Assembly: GCF_003591035.1 (NCBI RefSeq)
Contig: NZ_QYUO01000001.1
Location: 1,674,001 to 1,738,000 of the forward strand
Direction: 5' to 3'
DNA from: Noviherbaspirillum saxi
Lineage (GTDB): Bacteria; Pseudomonadota; Gammaproteobacteria; Burkholderiales; Burkholderiaceae_D
DNA length: 64,000 bases
The notes under the pieces are model-generated. The model saw nothing but the letters and a program-made list of their open reading frames with translations. It was not told where the DNA came from and did no database searches. The position numbers were made by a program, and so were the translations under genes. Shown piece after piece: positions 1-8,241 of this stretch. Positions within the stretch are counted from its first letter, which is position 1, and the number at the start of each line of letters is the position of its first letter.

Positions 1-974
1 GCCTTGTCTATCCCCATGCCGAAGGCATTGGTGGCGACCATGATGCGGCTTTCTCCACTCATGAAGGCGTCCTGGTTTTGCGACCGTATTTTGCCGGACA
101 GTTGCCCGTGATAATACGTGACGCTTTCGCCAGCCTCATGCAGCGCCTCGTACACTTCTTCAACCGCCTTGATGGTCGCGGCATAAATGATGCCGGACCC
201 GACATCTTCTTTTGCCAGACGCATCGTCTGCATCAACTTTTCGGATTCGTCCGTGACCGCAATGGCGCGATAGTGAAGATTTGACCGGTAGATGCCGGTA
301 TTAATGACATGCATGTGATTCAAGCCAAGCTGCTTGCCTATATCTTCGATCACATTCTCAGTTGCCGTGGCGGTCAATGCCAGAACAGTTGGATGACCGA
401 GCGCGGCAATCGCAGCTTCCAGATGAAGATACGCAGGACGAAAATCATGTCCCCATTGCGAGATGCAATGCGCTTCGTCGATCACGAACAGGCTTATCTT
501 GTTTTGTTTCAGTGTGTCCAGAAATTCCGGGTCGGAAAGCCGTTCAGGCGTGGCGAACACGAACTCGTGATCCGCCTGCTTGATGCTCTCCAGAACGAAC
601 GCTTCTTCACGCGTACTCAAGGTACTGTTGACTTCGGCTGCGCCCATGCCCGCGCTTTCAAGCTTGGATGCCTGATCTTTCATCAGCGATATCAGCGGCG
701 ATACCACAACGGTCACGCCGGGCATTTTCAATGCCGGCAACTGATAACAGAGCGATTTGCCGGCGCCGGTCGGCATGATCGCCAAGGTATGGTTTCTGTG
801 CAGAACGCTATCGATTACTTCATGCTGTCCCGGGCGAAGACGCTCAAGTCCGAACGTCTCATTCAAGGTTTCATGCAGTTCGACTTTCGACACATTGTGA
901 CGCCGTTTCCGTGGCAAAGGGCGTGGATGCTTGCCGCTCTTGAAGTAAGAGGGCAACGAAGTAGGAATAGACAT
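1..974 (-). CDS. recQ: RecQ-family ATP-dependent DNA helicase, N-terminal part (runs off the window)
   Basis: The minus strand is open from an ATG at 974 to the left edge, giving 324 codons of an SF2 helicase. Visible motifs in order are the RecQ Q-motif region (FGLERLRPGQ), Walker A (MPTGAGKSLCYQ, about residues 70-80), motif Ia (VVSPLISLMKDQ), the DEAH box followed by the RecQ aromatic-rich loop (DEAHCISQWGHDFRP), motif III (LALTATAT), and the start of motif VI (VATNAFGMGIDK). RecQ unwinds DNA 3' to 5' in recombination and replication repair. The Zn-binding/RQC and HRDC parts would lie outside the window, so full RecQ versus a short RecQ-like helicase cannot be decided. The basic N-terminal extension of about 30 residues may mean that a later start is used. 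No strong ribosome binding site precedes the ATG. Confidence 0.93.
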   Translation of the reverse strand, partial: MSIPTSLPSYFKSGKHPRPLPRKRRHNVSKVELHETLNETFGLERLRPGQHEVIDSVLHRNHTLAIMPTGAGKSLCYQLPALKMPGVTVVVSPLISLMKDQASKLESAGMGAAEVNSTLSTREEAFVLESIKQADHEFVFATPERLSDPEFLDTLKQNKISLFVIDEAHCISQWGHDFRPAYLHLEAAIAALGHPTVLALTATATENVIEDIGKQLGLNHMHVINTGIYRSNLHYRAIAVTDESEKLMQTMRLAKEDVGSGIIYAATIKAVEEVYEALHEAGESVTYYHGQLSGKIRSQNQDAFMSGESRIMVATNAFGMGIDK

Positions 975-1131
975 GAATAAATAATATGGATAAACGGTGA
1001 ATCCATGGAGATGCACCATTCATGCCAAGGGAATACCATGTTTTCAAGCAAGGAATTGGCTGTAAATAATTCCCTTATGAATCATCCATTTCGCCCAGAG
1101 TGAAAAGACGGGGGATTTGTCCGAAAATATA

Positions 1132-1161
1132 TTCAACTCGATGATCTACATAGGTTACAAT
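1132..1161 (+). promoter_or_regulatory. possible sigma70 promoter for the cold-shock gene
   Basis: A TACAAT -10 hexamer (1156-1161, 5 of 6 to consensus) lies 18 bp after a weak TTCAAC -35. It would give a leader of about 100 nt before the csp start, in keeping with the long structured 5' UTRs of cspA-type genes. The remaining 298-bp gap between recQ and csp shows no gene. This is a visual match only. Confidence 0.35.
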
Positions 1162-1272
1162 GCGCCACCGATTGAAGTTTGAGCTAGTAGTGCAGTATTT
1201 GTCTGTCATTTCTTTCTTGCTTCAAAGGTTCTACCGGGCACAAGCCCAATTCACTGATAGGAAATGTAAGTA

Positions 1273-1476
1273 ATGGCAACAGGTATTGTTAAGTGGTTCA
1301 ATGACGCCAAAGGTTTTGGTTTTATCACTCCGGACGAAGGTGGCGAAGATCTGTTCGCGCACTTCTCCGCGATCCAATCCAATGGCTTCAAGTCGCTCAA
1401 AGAAAATCAGCGCGTATCTTTTGAAGTCACGACTGGCCCGAAGGGCAAGCAGGCTTCCGCGATTCAGCCGCTGTAA
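1273..1476 (+). CDS. CspA-family cold-shock protein
   Basis: A 67-residue single cold-shock domain (OB fold), the full family length. RNP1 (KGFGFITP) and RNP2 (DLFAHFSAI) are both present, as is the N-terminal KWFNDAKG signature. Such proteins bind single-stranded RNA/DNA and melt mRNA structure at low temperature, although many paralogs are constitutive. The gene is monocistronic: a long leader precedes it and a strong hairpin terminator follows 17 bp after the stop. Which csp paralog this is cannot be told from sequence alone. Confidence 0.96.
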   Translation: MATGIVKWFNDAKGFGFITPDEGGEDLFAHFSAIQSNGFKSLKENQRVSFEVTTGPKGKQASAIQPL

Positions 1477-1493
1477 GCTGAATCCAGCGCTAT

Positions 1494-1525
1494 AAAAAAT
1501 CCCCGGTATGCCGGGGATTTTTTTC
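1494..1525 (+). terminator. intrinsic terminator of csp
   Basis: An A-rich lead, an ATCCCCGG/CCGGGGAT stem with a short loop, then a run of seven T. The A-tract on the other side makes it potentially bidirectional, so it could also serve the convergent LysR gene. Confidence 0.9.
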
Positions 1526-1559
1526 GTCCTTCGCAGGCTGTTCAAGCCAGTTTCTGTTT

Positions 1560-2465
1560 CTATCCTTTGCGCCAGTAATCGGATTGCGCATATGCATGCC
1601 GCAGAAAATCGACAAAGGCACGGATCCGCAAGGGCAGATGGCGCCGTTGGGCAAACACTGCATAGATGTCATTGCCAGGCGCGGCAAACTCATCCAGGAC
1701 AGTTACTAATGTGCCCGACTCGATCGCAGCGCCGACTTCCCACATCGAGCGCCACGCAAGCCCTTTACCTGACAATGCCCATTCATGCAGGACTGCCCCA
1801 TCGTTGCACACCATGTTGCCAGTCACTTTCAAGGTAACGTTCTTGCCGTTCTGGCGAAAAGTCCAGCCACGCTGACTGCCCTCGCTGCTCATGGCCAGGC
1901 AGTTATGCCGAGCAAGATCGTCCAGCGATGCCGGCGCACCATGGCGTTTCAGATAAGCGGGCGAGGCGACCACCACACGTTTATTGTCCGCCAGCTTGAC
2001 GCCGATCAGGCTTGAATCCGACAGGGCGGCAATACGGATCGCGACATCGATCCCTTCGCCTATCAGATCTACCACCCGGTCATTGAGGTTCAGCGTTACG
2101 GCAACATCGCGATGCTCCGCTAAAAAAGAGGGAATCAGCGGTGCGACATGCTGACGACCAAATCCCGCCGGCGCCGAGATCAGCAAATGTCCGCTCGCGC
2201 GCGCGCTACGTTCCGATACGGCCGACTCTGCATTTTCCAGATCGGCCAGGATCTTTTGGCAATCCTCCAGAAAGGCAATGCCCTCATTGGTCAGTGCGAT
2301 CTTGCGCGTGCTTCTCTGCAGCAGTTTGACGCCCAGCCTTTCTTCAAGCGCATCCAGTCTCCGGCCTATCATGGCAGGTGCAATGCCTTCGGCTCGCGCA
2401 GCTGCGGAAAGACTGCCTTTTGCCGCCACGTCAACAAAAGTGGAAATCTGTTTGAATTGATCCAT
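1560..2465 (-). CDS. LysR-family transcriptional regulator
   Basis: A 301-residue LTTR of usual length. The N-terminal winged helix-turn-helix (residues 1-60; FVDVAAKGSLSAAARAEGIA followed by ALEERLGVKLLQRSTR) is followed by a periplasmic-binding-protein-like effector domain from about residue 90. The effector is unknown. The gene is divergent from the haloacid dehalogenase/TSUP pair, and the 109-bp spacer contains a T-N11-A palindrome (2526-2550), so autoregulation plus control of that pair is the simplest inference. The start ATG at 2465 matches the family N-terminus. Confidence 0.95.
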   Translation of the reverse strand: MDQFKQISTFVDVAAKGSLSAAARAEGIAPAMIGRRLDALEERLGVKLLQRSTRKIALTNEGIAFLEDCQKILADLENAESAVSERSARASGHLLISAPAGFGRQHVAPLIPSFLAEHRDVAVTLNLNDRVVDLIGEGIDVAIRIAALSDSSLIGVKLADNKRVVVASPAYLKRHGAPASLDDLARHNCLAMSSEGSQRGWTFRQNGKNVTLKVTGNMVCNDGAVLHEWALSGKGLAWRSMWEVGAAIESGTLVTVLDEFAAPGNDIYAVFAQRRHLPLRIRAFVDFLRHAYAQSDYWRKG

Positions 2466-2525
2466 GCATCAACCGTAGTGCCTAATACTAAAACGCAATA
2501 ATAAAGTGATTTTTCGTTTAGCTTA

Positions 2526-2550
2526 TGAGTATTTATATTGAATATACTCA
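2526..2550. promoter_or_regulatory. LysR-type operator (TGAGTAT-N11-ATACTCA)
   Basis: Perfect 7-bp inverted arms (2526-2532 and 2544-2550) are separated by 11 bp, which reproduces the LTTR T-N11-A box. It lies between the LysR start (2465) and the dehalogenase start (2575), only about 25 bp before the latter. The arms are seen directly; binding by the adjacent LysR protein is inferred. Confidence 0.65.
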
Positions 2551-2574
2551 AAGTCCATTACAAGGCGTTTAACC

Positions 2575-3264
2575 ATGACCATACAAGCCATTGCTTTTGA
2601 TGCGTACGGGACACTTTTCGATGTGTATTCCATCGGCGCGCTTGCCGAACGGCTGTTTCCCGGTAACGGAGCACAACTGGCAGAATTGTGGCGCGACAAG
2701 CAGATTGAATATACGCGGCTGCGAACCATGTGCTCGACTTACAAACCGTTTTGGGAAGTTACGCAGGATGCCCTTGTCTTTTCATGCCGAAAACTTGGGC
2801 TCGATCTGACTTTGGATGCGCAGAACAGCCTGATGGGTCAGTATGCAAAGCTACAATCTTTCCCGGAAAATCTTGGCGTGCTGCGCAAGTTGAAAGATAT
2901 GGGATTGAAGCTTGCTATCCTGTCCAATGGCAATCCGCAGATGCTGGATTCCGCTGTCGAAGCGGCCGGCATGCGCAGCATTTTTCACCACATACTGTCG
3001 GTCGACACGGTAAAAAAATTCAAGACTGCGCCGGAAGCATACCAACTGGCGCCCGACGTCTTCGGTCTATCGGCAAGAAATATTCTCTTCGTCTCCAGCA
3101 ATTGCTGGGACGCCTGCGGGGCAAGCTGGTTCGGTTACACCACCTTCTGGGTCAATCGCGCCAATGCGCCTCTGGAGGAATTGGGAGTGACACCGGATGC
3201 CACCGGGTCCGACATGACTTCATTGCTGCAATTTGTAAAAAAACATATTGGTGAACCGAAATGA
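2575..3264 (+). CDS. haloacid dehalogenase, type II (L-2-haloacid dehalogenase-like)
   Basis: A 229-residue HAD-superfamily hydrolase, full length for L-2-haloacid dehalogenases. The key residues of the L-DEX group line up with a constant offset of one: nucleophile Asp9, Thr13, Arg40, Ser117-Asn118, Lys150, Tyr156, Ser174, Asn176 and Asp179. The family hydrolyses (S)-2-haloacids to (R)-2-hydroxyacids; family members also act on other small substrates, so the natural substrate is not certain. The next gene, a TauE/SafE-type permease, starts inside its stop codon (ATGA), which implies translational coupling. Together with the divergent LysR and its palindrome this is a compact regulated unit. 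Confidence 0.88.
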   Translation: MTIQAIAFDAYGTLFDVYSIGALAERLFPGNGAQLAELWRDKQIEYTRLRTMCSTYKPFWEVTQDALVFSCRKLGLDLTLDAQNSLMGQYAKLQSFPENLGVLRKLKDMGLKLAILSNGNPQMLDSAVEAAGMRSIFHHILSVDTVKKFKTAPEAYQLAPDVFGLSARNILFVSSNCWDACGASWFGYTTFWVNRANAPLEELGVTPDATGSDMTSLLQFVKKHIGEPK

Positions 3265-4019
3265 GTGCCTGGCAAATTGCCTTGGTTGGCATTGCCGCCT
3301 TTTGCGCAGGTGCGATGAACTCGGTCGCCGGCGGAGGAACCTTTTTCTCTTTTCCCGCACTGCTTGCCGCCGGTGTACCGCCGGTTGCAGCGAATGCCAG
3401 CAATTCCGTCGCGTTGTGGCCAGCCAGTCTTTCCGGTGCCTGGGCTTACCGCAGGGAACTCGCACGCTATAAACGCTACCTGATTCCAATGGGAATCGTG
3501 TCCTTCATCGGGGGAATTGGCGGCAGCCTGTTGTTGCTGGCAACGCAGGATGCCACTTTTTCCAGGCTTATCCCCTGGCTGCTATTGTTCGCCACCGTGC
3601 TGTTTGCGTTTTCTGGAAAGATATCCGCATGGCTGCGCGGCGCCGATGCAGGCAAGCCGAACAACAGCCCAACAGCACTTGCCGGGCAGATGGTCGTTTC
3701 GGTGTATGGCGGCTTCTTCGGTGCCGGCATGGGTATCCTGATGCTCGCAAGCCTGGCGATGGCGGGACACGACGATGTTCATGAAATCAACGCGATCAAG
3801 AATCTGCTGTCGGCCATCATCTATAGCGTTACTGTGCTGACCTTTGTCATCGCGGGCGCTGTCAGCTGGCCTTACACTCTCATCATGCTCGCCACGGCGA
3901 CCTTGGGCGGCTATTGGGGCGCAAGCATTGCACGCAAGATCCCGGCAGTGTGGCTACGCCGCTTCATCATTACGATCGGCTTCATGCTTACCGTGTTTTA
4001 CTTTTACAAGACGCTGTAA
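3261..4019 (+). CDS. TSUP-family (TauE/SafE) membrane transporter
   Basis: 252 residues with about eight hydrophobic segments and the family N-terminus (AGAMNSVAGGGTFFSFPAL). A second repeat carries GGFFGAGMGIL. TSUP proteins move sulfonates, sulfite or organic acids across the inner membrane. Coupling to the dehalogenase by a 4-bp overlap suggests transport of a haloacid or its hydroxyacid product; this is inferred from context, not from residues. Confidence 0.85.
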   Translation: MSAWQIALVGIAAFCAGAMNSVAGGGTFFSFPALLAAGVPPVAANASNSVALWPASLSGAWAYRRELARYKRYLIPMGIVSFIGGIGGSLLLLATQDATFSRLIPWLLLFATVLFAFSGKISAWLRGADAGKPNNSPTALAGQMVVSVYGGFFGAGMGILMLASLAMAGHDDVHEINAIKNLLSAIIYSVTVLTFVIAGAVSWPYTLIMLATATLGGYWGASIARKIPAVWLRRFIITIGFMLTVFYFYKTL

Positions 4020-4045
4020 CAATCCGGAACGCACGAAAGGGAGGA

Positions 4046-4408
4046 ATGAATCTGCAGTCAATTGATGCCGACGCTGTAGTCACCATGCATGCAGGCGAAA
4101 GCAATACAACTCCCGAATACGACCGCAACCGGCTCGAAGCTGCGCTGCTGCATCCGCTTCGTGTCGCGACAACAGGTTCGGCCGATGTGGCAAGCATCGC
4201 TGTCGCCTATGCCACTGGCATGCTCGAACAGGTGCCGTTCGCAAACGATAATGCGCGTGCCGCGAGGCTCGCCATGGAACTGTTCCTTGCCCGGAACGGT
4301 TGGAGCGTGACTGCGCCACGTGATGCATGGGAACACATCGCGACCCGCCTGGCCGAAGGGCAGTGCAGTGAACAAGAGTTTGCCAACTGGTTGCGACTGA
4401 ATCTATAG
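4046..4408 (+). CDS. Doc/Fic-like protein with degenerate active site
   Basis: A 120-residue protein starting at the ATG after a good AAAGGGAGG ribosome binding site, 26 bp downstream of the TSUP gene. The C-terminal two thirds resembles the Doc (death-on-curing) branch of the Fic fold: LEAALLHPL early, then residues 63-71 VPFANDNAR at the place of the HPFxxGNKR motif, then MELFLARNGW and a final W before the C-terminus as in Doc proteins. The catalytic His (Val63), the acidic residue (Asn67) and the Gly (Asp68) of the motif are replaced, so no transferase activity is expected. No Phd-type antitoxin gene is adjacent. The homology call is from motif pattern; the function is unknown. Confidence 0.7.
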   Translation: MNLQSIDADAVVTMHAGESNTTPEYDRNRLEAALLHPLRVATTGSADVASIAVAYATGMLEQVPFANDNARAARLAMELFLARNGWSVTAPRDAWEHIATRLAEGQCSEQEFANWLRLNL

Positions 4409-4484
4409 TTTCCACTCTCTTCGATTCAGCATGCATCCATCGCCGCAGGTGAGCGTCAATCGCCTGCGGCAGCTGATGGCCTCG

Positions 4485-5084
4485 TTACAGCGACTTCACA
4501 TAAGCACGAATTCCCGCCAACAACATTTCTACCGCCATTGCGGTCAGGATCAAGCCCATCAGGCGCTCGAACGCCGTCATCACGCGCGGCCCGAGCGCAC
4601 GCTGCATTCTTTCTGCTCCAAGCAGCACCACCAGCCATACCATCGCCACCGCCGACAGGACTGCGACGTGCAGCATGGTTTCCGTTGTTCCCTGTGAGGA
4701 GAACAGCAATACCGTCACCAAGGCCGACGGGCCGGCGAGGGCGGGAATGGCCAGTGGCACGATGAAGGGCTCGCCCGATTCATCGCCATCGCCGAAAACG
4801 CCACCCGGCTGCGGGAATACCATGCGCAAGGCGATCAGAAACAGGATCACGCCGCCGCCGATACGCAATGCAATATCGCTCAGTTGCAGCGCACTCAGGA
4901 AATGCCGGCCAAAGAACATGAACAGCAGCAGAAGCAGGAAGGCGATCGCGCATTCCCGCACGATCACCCGGCCGCGCCGCTCGGGCGGCACATTCGCCAA
5001 TGCACTTGCAAAAAGAGGGACATTGCCAAATGGATCGGTAACCAGCAAAAGAATGATGAAAGATTGAAAAAAGTTCTGTGTCAT
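4485..5084 (-). CDS. MarC-family integral membrane protein
   Basis: 199 residues with six hydrophobic segments and the family features FFQSFIILLLVTDPFGNVPLF at the N-terminus, PLAIPALAGPSA in the middle and FERLMGLILTAMAVEMLLAGI near the end. The length matches MarC/YchE. The family was once linked to multiple antibiotic resistance, but the molecular role is not known; transport is presumed. The gene is convergent with the Doc-like gene and divergent from the molybdopterin oxidoreductase. Confidence 0.9.
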   Translation of the reverse strand: MTQNFFQSFIILLLVTDPFGNVPLFASALANVPPERRGRVIVRECAIAFLLLLLFMFFGRHFLSALQLSDIALRIGGGVILFLIALRMVFPQPGGVFGDGDESGEPFIVPLAIPALAGPSALVTVLLFSSQGTTETMLHVAVLSAVAMVWLVVLLGAERMQRALGPRVMTAFERLMGLILTAMAVEMLLAGIRAYVKSL

Positions 5085-5187
5085 TGGCGTATTTTTATAG
5101 AGGATATGCTCAAGAACCCGGTGCTACCGGCGCCCGGCAATTGGCGTAGCATGCCACAAAGGCAGCAAAACAAAATATGGAAGAGAC

Positions 5188-7443
5188 ATGGGTGCTACCG
5201 AACCAAAAAAGAGATCGCGCCGCCGTTTCATTCTCGGCGGCCTGGGGATCACCGGCGCGTTGATCGTTGGATGGGGCTTTATGCCGCCGCGCCAGCGTTT
5301 GCATATGGCGAACCCCTTGCCGGCGAAAGAGGGGGAAGTCATGCTCAATGGCTGGATACGGATTGCGCAGGACGGCAGAGTGACCTTGGCAATGCCTCAA
5401 TGCGAAATGGGGCAGGGTGTATTCACCGCATTGCCGATGCTGGCAGCGGAAGAACTCGATGTTCCGCTCGCGATGGTGAGGATCGAGCAGGCGCCGATCG
5501 ACAAGATTTTCGGCAACATGGCGGTACTGACGGACGGTCTGCCGTTTCATCCCGATGGGGCCGGCACCCTGAAGGAAACCGCACGCTGGCTCACAGGCAA
5601 GGCCGCACGTGAACTCGGCTTGATGATCACTGGCGGATCGTCGTCGGTCAAGGATATGTGGATACCGATGCGCGAAGCAGGTGCCGCTGCGCGCGCCATG
5701 CTGATGAGCGCAGCGGCAAAGCAGTGGGGCGTCCCGGCGAGCGAATGTCATACCGAAAATGGTGCCGTCATTCATTCCAGCGGCAGGAAAGCCTTGTACT
5801 CGCAACTTGCGGCAAAGGCAGTCGATAGCGCGCCTACCCAGCTGCGCCTTAAGCACCCGAACGAATTCAAGCTGATCGGCACCTCGGCGCCCCGGCGCGA
5901 CTCCATGGAAAAGGTCAACGGCCAGGCTGTATTCGGTCTCGATGCGCGACCTGCGGGTTTGCTGTATGCCGCGGTAAGAATGGCGCCCGCGATAGGCGGC
6001 ACCATTCAAAACGTGGATAAGGATGCGGTGAAATCCATGCCGGGCGTGCTGTCCGTCGTCGACTTTACCGGCGCTTTTTCCGGTATGGCCGGATTGGCAG
6101 TCGTCGCCAGGAGCTATTGGCAGGCGAAGCAGGCGGCCGCTGCACTGCCGATTACATGGAATGACGGGCCCAACGCCAAACTGACTACGGAAGCGGTGTT
6201 CGAGGAATTGGCACGACGCATCGACGGTGAATCGGGATTCATGTATCACCAGGTCGGCACACCCGACGCGGCACGTGTCGTGAAGCGGATCACCGCCGAA
6301 TACAAAGCGCCATTCCTCGCGCATGCGACGATGGAGCCGATGAACTGCACCGCACAGTTCAAGGATGGCAAGCTGGTACTGTGGGCGCCAACCCAGGTGC
6401 CGAGCATTGCCGTTAGTACTGCGGCCACCGTGGCGCAGATCGATACGGCAAACGTGACGCTCCATGTCACCTATATCGGCGGCGGATTCGGCCGCCGGCT
6501 TGAGGTCGACATGATTGCGCAGGCAGTCAGGATTGCCATGCAGACGGCAGGCGCACCGGTGCAGGTGATCTGGAGCCGCGAGGACGATACCACGCACGAT
6601 GTGTATCGCCCGGCCGCGCTCGCCCGTTTTTCAGCAGCACTCGATGGTGACGGCAAGGTCGTAGCCTATGACAACAAACTGGCATCGGGAGCGATTACCC
6701 ATCAGGTTCTGGCGCGCACCTTCGGCCTGATCGGCGCGGGGCCGGACAAGACGACTGCCGAAGGCGCATTCGATATGCCTTATGAATTTGCGCATCAAAG
6801 CATTGCCCATGTAACCGTGCCGACCCCGGTACCGATCGGATACTGGCGCTCGGTGGGCCATTCGCATAATGCGTTTTTCAAGGAAAGCTTCATCGACGAA
6901 CTGGCGCATGAGACAGGCAAGGACCCGGTCGAATTCCGACTAAGTCTGTTGCAACGGCATCCGCGTCACGCGGCAGTGCTGGATGCTGCGGTCGCAAAGG
7001 CTGGCAAACTGACGGCCGGTCGCGCGCATGGCGTCGCATTGCATCACTCGTTCGGGTCCATCGTCGCACAAGTTGCAGAAGTATCAGTCGAGGGCAAGGA
7101 AATCAGAGTGCATCGGGTGACTTGTGCCATCGACTGCGGCGTTGCGGTCAACCCGAACATCATCGCCCAGCAAATGGAATCCGGCATCGTATTCGGCTTG
7201 AGCGCTGCCCTGTTCGGCGAAGTGACGATCAAGGACGGCAAGGTGCAGCAACAGAATTTTCACGATTATCCGGTATTGCGCATGGATCAAACACCCGAGG
7301 TGGAGACCATCATCGTCAAAAGCGCAGAGCCGCCTGAAGGCGTGGGAGAGCCGGGTACCCCGCCAATCGCACCGGCAGTGGCGAATGCGGTTTTCAAGTT
7401 GACCGGAAAGCGCTTGCGCAGCCTGCCGCTGAGGCTTGCCTGA
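5188..7443 (+). CDS. Tat-exported molybdopterin-binding oxidoreductase, isoquinoline 1-oxidoreductase beta-type
   Basis: 751 residues, full length for the IorB-like branch of the xanthine dehydrogenase family. The N-terminus has a twin-arginine signal (KKRSRRRFILGG) and a hydrophobic stretch. Two MoCo-binding halves follow, with GGGFGRRLEVD near residue 430 and the C-terminal GEPGTPPIAPAVANA that carries the conserved active-site Glu. Members are periplasmic hydroxylases or aldehyde oxidases acting with a small [2Fe-2S] alpha subunit and often a cytochrome c. Neither partner is adjacent here: upstream is divergent marC and downstream is a convergent thioredoxin-like gene with no spacer at all. 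A GGAAGAG ribosome binding site supports this start. The substrate is unknown. Confidence 0.88.
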   Translation: MGATEPKKRSRRRFILGGLGITGALIVGWGFMPPRQRLHMANPLPAKEGEVMLNGWIRIAQDGRVTLAMPQCEMGQGVFTALPMLAAEELDVPLAMVRIEQAPIDKIFGNMAVLTDGLPFHPDGAGTLKETARWLTGKAARELGLMITGGSSSVKDMWIPMREAGAAARAMLMSAAAKQWGVPASECHTENGAVIHSSGRKALYSQLAAKAVDSAPTQLRLKHPNEFKLIGTSAPRRDSMEKVNGQAVFGLDARPAGLLYAAVRMAPAIGGTIQNVDKDAVKSMPGVLSVVDFTGAFSGMAGLAVVARSYWQAKQAAAALPITWNDGPNAKLTTEAVFEELARRIDGESGFMYHQVGTPDAARVVKRITAEYKAPFLAHATMEPMNCTAQFKDGKLVLWAPTQVPSIAVSTAATVAQIDTANVTLHVTYIGGGFGRRLEVDMIAQAVRIAMQTAGAPVQVIWSREDDTTHDVYRPAALARFSAALDGDGKVVAYDNKLASGAITHQVLARTFGLIGAGPDKTTAEGAFDMPYEFAHQSIAHVTVPTPVPIGYWRSVGHSHNAFFKESFIDELAHETGKDPVEFRLSLLQRHPRHAAVLDAAVAKAGKLTAGRAHGVALHHSFGSIVAQVAEVSVEGKEIRVHRVTCAIDCGVAVNPNIIAQQMESGIVFGLSAALFGEVTIKDGKVQQQNFHDYPVLRMDQTPEVETIIVKSAEPPEGVGEPGTPPIAPAVANAVFKLTGKRLRSLPLRLA

Positions 7444-7878
7444 TCAGGCTGCCGCTTGTTGCAGCAGCACGCGCAGATTGCATATGCGCTGCCACTCGGA
7501 CCGTTCCGAGGATGCTTGCGATTCCGACTGCAATTCGGCCGTCGTTTTTTCAGCCTGGGCATGGATCAGCCGGTCGGCCAGTTTGAGGTCCGGCAGCACA
7601 GTCCCGAAAAATGCGACAGTATCTCCATGCTGCATGAGCAGTGTTGGAAAATTTTCCACGTCGATATCGCCGATGAAATCGGACTGGTCTTCGATATCGA
7701 TCCAGGCAAAGCGTTTGTCAGGATGCCGCGCCGCGAGTTTTTCAAAACTGGCGCGGTAGGACTGGCAGGTATCGCACCAGGCGGCGCAAAGGCAAACAAT
7801 CACCCAGTCATCCTGATCCAGCCATTGAGCCAGTTGGGCGCGATTGTGATTGTCTAATATGAAGCCGGTCCAGGACAT
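7444..7878 (-). CDS. thioredoxin-fold protein with WCDTC active site
   Basis: 144 residues from the ATG at 7878 (a longer reading to 7959 adds an unlikely N-terminus). The thioredoxin fold is shown by VIVCLCAAWCDTCQSY, with the redox pair Cys35/Cys38 in WCDTC rather than WCGPC, and by the cis-Pro region VENFPTLLMQ. No signal peptide is seen, so it is cytoplasmic, probably a thiol reductase or co-factor of an oxidative-stress response. Its stop codon directly abuts the stop of the convergent oxidoreductase gene. Confidence 0.82.
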   Translation of the reverse strand: MSWTGFILDNHNRAQLAQWLDQDDWVIVCLCAAWCDTCQSYRASFEKLAARHPDKRFAWIDIEDQSDFIGDIDVENFPTLLMQHGDTVAFFGTVLPDLKLADRLIHAQAEKTTAELQSESQASSERSEWQRICNLRVLLQQAAA

Positions 7879-7964
7879 GGAAGCGAAAACAGATCGAAGT
7901 CGGCCCTTATTGTAAGGGAAGGACGCGCGTCCCGCTTGCCGCTGCGAATGCCCGGGCAAGGGCT

Positions 7965-8162
7965 TCAGGCAGTGGTATTGATGTTTTGGCCAAGATGGGG
8001 CGGCAGATTCGGCCCCTGGACCGGGGGCAATGCGGCCAGCAAGGTCGCGGCGTTGCTGGACTGGATATCCATTGCTTTTCTGAGAACGGCCACGCTGACC
8101 GCTTCCTTGGTGGAGGTTGTCGCCATTGTTGTGGCAAGACTGGCGATACTAGAGACATCCAT
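7965..8162 (-). CDS. YjfB-like small protein (putative motility protein family)
   Basis: A 65-residue protein starting MDVSSIASLATTMA, preceded by a strong GAGGAGG ribosome binding site 7 bp before the ATG at 8162, which decides the start over the longer reading to 8261. The pattern of Ser/Thr-rich helix, then AVLRKAMDIQSSNAATLLAALP, matches the YjfB-like family, which is annotated as putative motility protein on genomic context. The C-terminus is Pro/Asn rich. No flagellar genes are nearby. Function is unknown; the family call is from pattern recognition. Confidence 0.7.
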   Translation of the reverse strand: MDVSSIASLATTMATTSTKEAVSVAVLRKAMDIQSSNAATLLAALPPVQGPNLPPHLGQNINTTA

Positions 8163-8241
8163 AAAATTTTCCTCCTCGATTGCACTCATTAACGACACGA
8201 ATGTCGCCATCTTTAGCCTTCGCGGCGCGGTAAAATAGGGC

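Noticed and set aside
309..980. Plus-strand 223-codon frame at the left edge
   Set aside because: It is antisense to the RecQ frame, whose helicase motifs on the minus strand are unmistakable.
5110..6597. Minus-strand 495-codon frame
   Set aside because: Shadow of the molybdopterin oxidoreductase; Arg/His/Cys-rich translation with no family features.
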